Source: Astrocystis sublimbata
Lineage: Eukaryota > Ascomycota > Sordariomycetes > Xylariales > Xylariaceae
NCBI GenBank assembly: GCA_022453515.1
Contig: JAJNNY010000007.1
Span: 744,001 to 808,000 of the forward strand
Direction of reading: 5' to 3'
DNA length: 64,000 bases
Positions 56,316 to 64,000 of the stretch are shown here, one piece after another. Under the pieces are notes generated by a model. The model worked only from the letters and a program-made list of their open reading frames with translations, was not told the origin of the DNA and searched no databases. Position 1 is the first letter of the stretch; each line of letters opens with the position of its first letter. The position numbers and the translations under genes are program-made.

Positions 56316-58341
56316 CTATCGCATCCGTCCGATGACGAGGTAAGCTCCTGTCAAGACCTCAACTCGCCAGCCATCCGCAACGAGGGCTTTGCAGACGTTG
56401 ATTCGTAGCCTCGATTTCCCGTCCGGATTATGCCGTCCCAGACCCGTAACAACCTTCAGCCCGCCATGGCGCACGACCTTGCGCGCCCTATCTTCGTCTG
56501 GCAGCGATTCCCACCAGCACCAGACGCGGTCGAGAGCGATGGCGACACCGTCCTGGACAGTGACCCCGTGCAGGTCGACCGTATCACGCGTGCTTTGCTG
56601 GTCGACGAGGAACTCGGCCTCCGCGCTGATTGCGCCTCGATGGCTCGCGGCCTCTGAGCGCGCACGATCCGCGTAGAATGCGCCCGCAGCCCGCATCAAA
56701 GGGTTTGAGTTGCCTTTCTTGAAGGCTGAAGACGCAGATGCACGTGAGTGGGCTGCTGATGCCGCGATTGTCGCTTTTGTGGCGCTGGCTTCTTGCAGAG
56801 AGGACGGTCCTGCACGGAAGCGCTGACTGAACTGCGTCTTGGTGGGAGAAGTCAAATGTGTTGCAGCCGATATCTCGGTGTCGAATTCGACGTCCGAGGC
56901 AACGACGTTATAAGCTACCGCATGTTTTAGGTACGCGGGCTTGTCAAAGTAAGTTGATAATGCGTCGATGACATCAATTGCAGCCCGGACCGTTACGGTT
57001 GTACTGAAAACCGGACCGAAATAATCATTCGGTATCCATGGTATCCTCGTCTTCTGCTCCTCTATTTGGCGCTGGCGGACATGGCTGTCTTCTACCTCCA
57101 AGTCAAGCGCGATGTACCGATCAAGATATGCAAGTATAGCAGCCCCCAGAGAACATTTGTTGTTTTGGTATAGAGCAGTGGCTTCAGATATTGGCAAGCC
57201 CATACGATCTGAGATGAAACCAATATTGTCTACACTTGATGTTAGCTAAAAACTATTAATCGTTTTGCTTGGGGACTATATCCCCTGCGTTAGTTGGTAT
57301 CATTGACTAACCGTTATCCACAGTCTCACTCCGATTGGATTCTTCCGATGAGTTGGCCGTATCTGTGCTTTTCGAGGCCAATATTTTTGAAGTTCTCTTT
57401 GCGTTTCGTCGTCCTTTCCTTTTGGCCTTATGCACATCATCATCTGAAACATAGAAACCGTCGATGCCTTTCAGTCTCTGACCGGTTTGTTCAAGCCATT
57501 GTAGGTTGAGCAGCTCGTCCATAGCGAGGTCTGCATCTCCCTTGGTCTTTTGCAGGGTCAATTTGACATCAATAGGTTTCACTGTAATACTCAGGATTAG
57601 TACTCTTCATGTCCAGTGAGGTTTATAATACATGCCACAGCTCTGAGAAACATTTAGGGTAAATTTCTAGATGGGTGAGGTTGTGTTATAGTTATAGTCT
57701 ACAAGTAGACCGAACTTTGAAGACAAATTTCAGAATGTCTTACAGGAAACGAACATCGCAGCCAGTCGGGTCTCTTTCTCCTCGTTGGTGAGCCCATCTA
57801 AGATACTGACATGAAGAATACCCGGCATCTCCTTTGCAGACGCTGTAGGGGACGAGCCAGACCGGTCGCTCTGCGAGTGCGAGGTCTCAGTCGTAGTTGT
57901 TAATCCATCATTACTTTTCAAATCCCCCTCTTTCGCGCTGATAGCATCAGAGGCATCATTATGTGAGCTCGAGATGCCCCCAAAATCATGGGCACTGAAT
58001 GCGCTGGGGTTGAAGCCGGTCGCCTCCTCGGCCTCGACATTCTCAGATATGGCCAGTAAAACCTGGCGGGCAGCTGCAAATTCCTCCGGTTTCTGCAAGT
58101 TGTAATCACTGGATATTGACAGAATTGTTGCTTCATCCAGAAGTGCGCAAAGCTCATCCTAAAGTTATTAGCATGTGTTAGCTTCGTTCTCGGGTTCGAG
58201 TTTGGGCATCTATGACAAGTTGATGTGAACAGGCGACAACAGAGTCTCAGACTAACAGAGATAGTCACCAATTAAGTGAATTGCGCGATTTATACCAATT
58301 TTATAATCACTTACCACTAATATGTTGGTGGGATTTTCCAT
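56316..58341 (-). CDS. cue2: CUE-Smr domain endonuclease, Cue2-like
   Basis: Exons on the minus strand are 58341-58315, 58158-57744, 57581-57312 and 57229-56316, giving 541 residues. The first exon codes only nine residues (MENPTNILV), found through the GTAAGT donor. Near the N terminus lie two ubiquitin-binding CUE-like segments (LTNEEKETRLAAMFVSLKPIDVKLTLQKTKGDADLAMDELLNLQWLE, and DRMGLPISEATALYQNNKCSLGAAILAYLD). A long helical linker with RAAGAFYADRARSEAASHRG resembles DUF1771, and the C-terminal Smr domain has the catalytic D-x-H in TVDLHGVTVQDGV and the loop VTGLGRHNPDGKSRLR. Yeast Cue2 cleaves mRNA at collided ribosomes in No-Go decay; D-x-H and Arg are the key residues, all present. 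Domain order fits orthology. Confidence 0.88.
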
Positions 58342-59065
58342 CTTATTTCAAACACGAACCCGACAGGTTGATCCAAAACGATCGCAGCTGGATCAAGATA
58401 CTAATACTGGCGAAGTGAGAGCGAAAACTGGTATGCTTAATGAGTGCAAGCGCCGATGCATCATTTTCAAATAGGGAGAAGCGCTAAATATGTATAAAAT
58501 CACAATACCTTATCACAACACTGTGATTTGGTGCGAATGGAAGACGGTAGCAAATGTATGACAGCAAAAGCAAATGGAATGCGAGTTGAGATGTCGATAG
58601 GACTTTGCAAACGAAACATGTTGAATGGTTGCTAATTGGGCAAAAATATAAAATATCCATGTACAAATGGACCCTGGCCCTGGGGACTGGAGCCAAGAAA
58701 GATTTACAGCTGACGTCAGCTGCTGGCAGCTGTTGACTCGGGAAGCTTAGGTGCTTGCTTGTCCCTTTCCATCGGGTACAGGTATAGTACCGATTTGATT
58801 TCCAGAGTCACCTTATATTAATTTGATCTTTAGGTAAAAGTGTTCACTATGACGTGTGTTTCATCGTGCTTGTGGGTGTACTTGATATTGTCTCATACCT
58901 ATGCTTAAACTCCTCGGCAGCCGGCCGACCCATGCAGCTATCTAAATACCTAATACGAGGCACCTACAACGACTTCTAAAAAGAGGACAAAACAGGGGGA
59001 ATGGGAGGGTGGCAGCAGCCTTGCAAAAATCATGTGCACTATGGATTTATACGAGAACGGTGTCG
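58342..59065. other. Promoter of the Cue2-like gene and 3' flank of the NAPE-PLD gene
   Basis: 724 nt without a supported gene. Confidence 0.45.
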
Positions 59066-60462
59066 TTAAAATTCTCGACTCTCACCTATATCACAGATAT
59101 CGAACACGCCAGTCTCTGGCATACCCCTCTTCTTAAGTGCCTCTTTCAGCAACTTGGGAGGTTCCAGGGGATGCTCTGGTGTCAGGACCCAGGTGCCCCA
59201 ATGTATGGCCATTGCTTTCTTGCACTTGGTGTCGAGGAATATCTCCACCGAGTCATATGGATTCGCGTGCATACTACGAAAGGAAAGCCCAGAGTTAGTA
59301 TGCCATGCGTCGTTACCTCTGACAATGGGGTTTATAACGTACTGTGAGAATATATGGCGGGGGTGATAAGCGCCAATAGGGATCAGTCCGAGGTCAATGC
59401 TGCCGAGGTGCTCTCCGATCTGGCGGAACTGCGGACATGCGGGCAAGTGCTTGAACTCTGGACCCCAATCATCGATGCCCTCAGCAACCTTCGGTACGGT
59501 TCTATATCCCGTGTCGCCTCCGAACCAAACCGTCTTCTCGGCCGATCTGATACCCCACGAGGCCCAGAGAGTACAATCCTTGTCGAAACCGGTTCTCCCA
59601 GACGAGTGCTGGCTCGGGAGACACGAGATCATAGCCTTCATCGGCTGCGTCTTGCTTTCCGTCTCCCCTTCTCCATTCGTGGGCTTCGGCGTGAACGTCA
59701 CCTCGGCCTCGTCCCACCAGTCCATCTCCGTCACCTTGTCGACGCCGAAGGACTTGAACCACTTCTCGAGCCCCAGCCCGACGAAGTAGTGCGCTTCGGG
59801 GTGGTGCTTCTGGATCTCCTGCACCGAGGGATACGACAGGTGGTCGTAGTGCGAGTGGCTGATGACGACGGCATCCACGTAAGGAATGTCCGCGATGTCG
59901 CACGGCCGCTCCGTGTACCGCTTGAAGCCGAGGAAGGACACGGGCGCACAGCAGTCCTCGAAGACGGGATCAAACAGGACCCGTAGCCCATTGGGATACT
60001 CAACGTAGTAGCATGCATGCCCGAGCCACGTGGCGCGAAGCTCGGACGACGCCGTGCGCGTGGGCAGGAACTGCGGCTTCACCACGGGTACGAGCTTGTC
60101 TTCTAATTTTGGACTTGGCCTTTCCGACCGGCTGAGCAATGTCTTTCTACAAAGCGAGCTTTAGTGAAAATGTTACATACAACCTCCGTCGTATTCGGTG
60201 AATGGGTCTCTCATAAGATGCGACGAAATTGATCAGGATTATGTACCTTAATCAATCAAGGGGCAAACAGTGAAGGGGGGTAGAGTATCGCTTACATGAT
60301 AGCCGGCGCAAATACTGATATAGATGGAAATACGTGCGATGGGTGTGGATTTTGGAACTTGATGGTTTCGCCCCTGCTATTCTTGATGTGGTGGTCCTTG
60401 GCGTATTTCTCCGATCCCGTCGACACAGGTTGCGCCGCCACGGTGCAGATGTAGGCCGTCAT
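59066..60462 (-). CDS. NAPE-PLD-like metallo-beta-lactamase-fold phospholipase
   Basis: Exon 1 is 60462-60296, intron 60295-60147 (149 nt) and exon 2 60146-59066, giving 415 residues with start MTAYICTVAAQPVSTG. An in-frame ATG at 60573 would add 37 basic residues (MHFLPRFGQIRARFRPP), possibly a mitochondrial presequence. The fold signature is complete: TWLGHACYYVEYPNGLRVLFDPVFEDCCAP, metal ligands SHSHYDHLS, then SQHSSGRTGFDKDCTLWASWG, WFGGDTGY and AIHWGTWVLTPEHPLEPP. These mark the N-acyl-phosphatidylethanolamine phospholipase D family (yeast Fmp30, human NAPE-PLD), zinc enzymes that release N-acylethanolamines and phosphatidic acid. Confidence 0.9.
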
Positions 60463-61621
60463 GGCTATGGCAGATGTCTTGGTCCCGGCGATGGCGAGTT
60501 TGCTGTATCGAGCTACTGAGGGAGGGGGGCGGAAGCGAGCTCTTATCTGCCCGAATCTTGGTAGAAAGTGCATCGGGTTGGCTTATAAGTAATAAGATAA
60601 GAGGGCTGTGCAGAGATTCTCTTCTTTGTGCCACGCGAGCCAGGCTACCTGTTGGGTGTGAGATATGCCCCAAGCATCAACGCATTTGCAGCAGAAGTCA
60701 ACTGCTCAGTGGCTCGAGTGGTCCGACCGACCTGGGGGCCTGGCCCAGAAATTCTCCGACTCGCAGAAGCTACTAGGTACTCGTACGATCTGACTGACTA
60801 TGACTATTTTTGTGTCTAGGGCTCTTGATGAACGCTAGGGAGCGCAAAGGCGACAGACAAGGCCTCTAAATGCGCTCTTAAGTCCGAGACAAAGTGCGCC
60901 AAACGGGGTCCTGATGGAATCCGAGTGCGAGAGATTACGTCCATGTTTTTTCTGTGTTTCTTATTGTTTCCATTCCATATAAGTGGCCCACTGTTCATGG
61001 GCACGCAGCCTGTATTTCCGTATTTCTCAATTGCCATTAAAACCTACCTAGGTACTCAATCCGGCGACCATAGACTCTCGCATTGGGGGTATAACGGAAT
61101 AACCCGTCATAGACTACAGTCGCATGATACAGCTTTGGGTACTGTCAGCTATCATCTGACCAGCTAACATATTATCTAGTTAGACGTCTTGACAACTCTC
61201 GATTGAGAATACCTAACCAAGATATGTCCTCGTATGTGCTCTTATCTCACCACGTTATTTAGCCTCACCAAAAAGGAACGGGTTGGCGATCCTCTGAGAG
61301 CCCCCCAAATTTGTTCACAACATTGCTCTATCATGACATTTCGTGACCACCTTTGTCGCAGGATTGATGACATTACAACCCTCACACACACATCAACATC
61401 GCCTAACTACCCGCCACGGATCTATTTGTCTAATAAGTATCATGCATCACGTCCATTGAATGGTATCAACAACAAGCAGCTTTGCTTTCGAACTTGTCAC
61501 TGAAACCACTCTAGACTTGGAAACCCCTGCTTTCTTCATAGCAGACAAAAATGGCAACAGATGACACTTCTTGCTACTATATCATCTCTGAAATGGTCAA
61601 GGACTGAAGCCATGTGATTTC
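60463..61621. other. Gene-free spacer
   Basis: 1.16 kb between two minus-strand genes. A TACCTAGGTA lies at 61045-61054; no supported frame. Confidence 0.5.
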
Positions 61622-64000
61622 CTAATTGTTCATGGCCCCATCACTCTCAATCATGTTTTCGATCCCACCCTCATCCCCCTCCCCCTCCTCCGGCGGGGGT
61701 ACCCAAAGCAAGATCCCATCTCTATCACTCTTGATCCCCTCGGTAGCGATAATTTTGAGGACTTTCTGGAAATACTTATCCCTAACCACCAATGTCGGCC
61801 GAATCCAGGTTCCTCTTACAAGCGGCAGGAGGCGGTACGTAATGGCTCTTCGCGCGACAGGCAGGACGTTTAGCGTGGTAGTCTTAGCACCCGAAAAAGC
61901 GAATTCGTCGCTCGGTTCCATTGTCAGGCCGAAGGTCAGAAAGTGAGAAGAGGGGTTCTCTATGGTGATATCTAGGAAGAGGAGCTGCGACGATGATTGG
62001 GCGGCAGATGGCGAGGGAGAGGATGGGGGCGATGAAGAATAAGAAGCCGAGGCGAGGACACGGGGCTCCGACACCGTTACGTAGAACCTTGGGAGTGGTA
62101 GAGTGGTGATGTTGATTACTGTATCAGGCGCGCTGATTCGTCGCCATTTGATGATGAGGGCGAGGTCTGCTGTCGCAGGGGACCGGTCGTCCAGACTAGA
62201 TTTCTGTGAGATTAGATCGAAGAGTCCTTCCTCGATTGTTTTGGGACTCAGGACCAGACCCTTGATGGGAAGTTCCTCGCTTTTCGTAACGGTGCACGTT
62301 ACGTTTCCCTGCGTAGCAAGTACATCGACCGCTAGATCCGAGACCATGACTTCCTCATGAGTAAAAGCAGCATAGCGCGTGACGAGTGCCCATTTCTGAG
62401 CCTGCCCCCGGGGCCGGGTGGCGGCTGTATCATCGTTAGACGGGTCTTGTATATTTTCAGTGTCGAAGACGCTGGGCCATTCGGAATGAATTCGTGGAAG
62501 GAAGTCGTAGCTTGCCTCGAAGGGGGAAACGATGTTGAGGCGGAATGAGGCCTCTTGTATGATAGGAGTCGATGGATCCGTGGTGAGATGATACGAGACT
62601 CTAATGCTCAAGTCAAGTACTGTGGGCTCCTCAATTGGTTCCAGAGTCACGCAAGCCTTGCCCGACTTGGATGTGTTGATGGTTTTCATAGGAACAGCAT
62701 GTAAGCTTCTATCGTCTCCCCCGGTAGGAGCTGACTGTGATCCTCCGCCAGCAACCTGGACTTGATATGATGGAGCACCCTTTCCACGCAAGTTGATATC
62801 GATTTTGGTAACCGCATCGCTGTCTTCTTCGTTTAGTATGTGCAGCTCAACTTGTATACTTTCGTTCGCATAGTATTGGTCAAGCAGTTTAGGCGCTCGG
62901 ATTTCCATCTTTGGGGGTCTGGGAAGAATCCTTATACTTCGAGGGTCTGATCTCATAAAGCTTCTCTTCGCTGAGGACTTTGAGTGCCACTGACTGGACA
63001 ATGATGATGCTCGGCCAGGTCTCATGCTATACTTCAATGAAAAGTCTCCTGATTCTAGGAAGAGCTGCACCGATGTTGCCTTTGCGTCGCCAGGTTCTCT
63101 GAGCGGGATATCGAGTTCAAAAACACGCGTTTGGCCTGGTAGCAGTGTCAAGTCCTGTGCCCCGTCTAAAATGACCGAAGTACGCTCTTCAAGAGTTTCG
63201 TCCGACTCGTCGGCGTTGCTGTCAATCTCGCCAAGTTCTGCCTCTTTCAGCACAACTTTAGTGATGACTGTAGCCGCACCTGTCCGCTGCTCGTTGGCAG
63301 GTTTCTCATGGTTTATATGTATTTCCCGCAGCCCACCTTCAACGTGGACATCGAGAGATTTGAGGGTTATGGGTGACGCCCCCTGAAGCGCTTTAGAGAC
63401 AAGAGTGAGCTGCGCAGGACATGTTTGCCCGGCTTTTCCTTCCTCGTATTTGAATACGAAGTCGGCTTCGATGAACGAGGTTAGGTGCCCATCATCGAGG
63501 TTCACGACTACTGGCTGTGCCATCTGAGTCCCATCCAACGATCTTGTAATGTCGTAGTGCCAGCCTGGGCGTTTGGAAAAACCTAGAGACTGGTTAGCAA
63601 TTCGTAACACGTAATACTCATCTCACTTGGATCACAAACATCTGTTCATGAGTTCCCAGTCAATGGCAATAATGAGCTCTTTCTGGCCACATTCAAAAGC
63701 TGCTTTTCTGAGGGTCCAGCTCATTGATTCCGTGATATCCCACCATCCTTCAGATCGGAACGACATATCCCTCCATAAGGGAGCAAGGAGTTTTAACAAC
63801 TGCTGCCAGTTTCCCATCTTCTCCAACTCCCTACACGCATCGAGGCCCAACTCGGCCGAAACACGCTTTTGGTTCCGTTTATGGAATTCTGTCCGCGCAA
63901 GTACTAAATGCTCGAATATCAGCTGCGCATGATTTATGCCGGGACCCTCGAGCGGGTATTCCTCATGCGGCTCGGGACACAAGTAGGTGTCGTATGTATA
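61622..64000 (-). CDS. TRAPP complex subunit, TRAPPC11 (foie gras/Gryzun) type, 5' partial
   Basis: The gene enters from the right edge on the minus strand. Exons visible are 64000-63640 and 63592-61622, joined across a 47-nt intron (63639-63593) that restores WELMNRCFSKRPGWHYD. The first part is an alpha-helical foie-gras-type region (RVSAELGLDACRELEKMGNWQQLLKLLAPLWRDM, RSEGWWDITESMSWTLRKAAFE). The rest is beta-rich with Ig-like Gryzun features (FEADFVF-type strands, FELDIPLREPG, VSEPRVL, FLDITIENPSSHFLTFGL). Family role: TRAPPC11 is a large subunit of TRAPPIII in ER-Golgi and autophagy traffic. Assignment rests on the GWW block and overall pattern; a Trs130/TRAPPC10-like relative is the alternative. 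About 780 residues are visible. Confidence 0.78.

Overview
The window is nuclear DNA from a filamentous ascomycete (Pezizomycotina, probably Sordariomycetes or a near class). The evidence is compact genes with short introns (47-149 nt) that carry GT...AG borders and CTAAC-like branch sites, a VIVID/ENVOY-type blue-light receptor, a GH7 cellobiohydrolase, a fungus-only KCH potassium channel, a Fot1/pogo transposon, and AT-rich blocks like those left by repeat-induced point mutation. I see no prokaryotic, organellar, rRNA or convincing tRNA sequence. All gene models were spliced by eye; where I give exons, the phases agree.

Layout. 1-6.6 kb: the 3' part of a HECT ubiquitin ligase (UFD4/TRIP12 type), convergent with an alpha/beta hydrolase ending in the peroxisomal signal AKL. 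6.6-8.4 kb: a non-coding gap holding a 572-bp MITE-like element with 42-bp perfect terminal inverted repeats. 8.4-19.8 kb: a large, mostly disordered protein with a PUA/ASCH-like domain, the complex I 30-kDa subunit, and NOT4 (RING, RRM, C3H1), followed by an 821-residue reading frame that may be the second half of NOT4. 21.5-27.6 kb: a decayed secondary-metabolism locus. It has a broken polyketide synthase ketosynthase remnant, an apparently intact alpha/beta hydrolase and a cytochrome P450 whose N terminus dissolves into an AT-rich block, into which a nearly complete Fot1-like transposon has inserted.

29-41 kb: an ENVOY-like LOV photoreceptor, a single-module GH7 cellobiohydrolase, a roadblock-like small protein and a pseudokinase, separated by long gene-free gaps. 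41-53.6 kb: a KCH channel, a fused flavin-barrel/ferredoxin-reductase-like enzyme, the NPC1-type sterol transporter NCR1 and NMN adenylyltransferase. 56-64 kb: a CUE-Smr endonuclease (Cue2 type), an NAPE-PLD-like metallo-hydrolase and a TRAPPC11-like trafficking subunit running off the right edge.

Most genes are ordinary housekeeping genes with no operon logic. The only stretch that looks like a functional unit is the relic metabolite cluster. Three genes (HECT ligase, NOT4, Cue2-like) belong to protein or ribosome quality control, but their spacing gives no reason to see more than coincidence.
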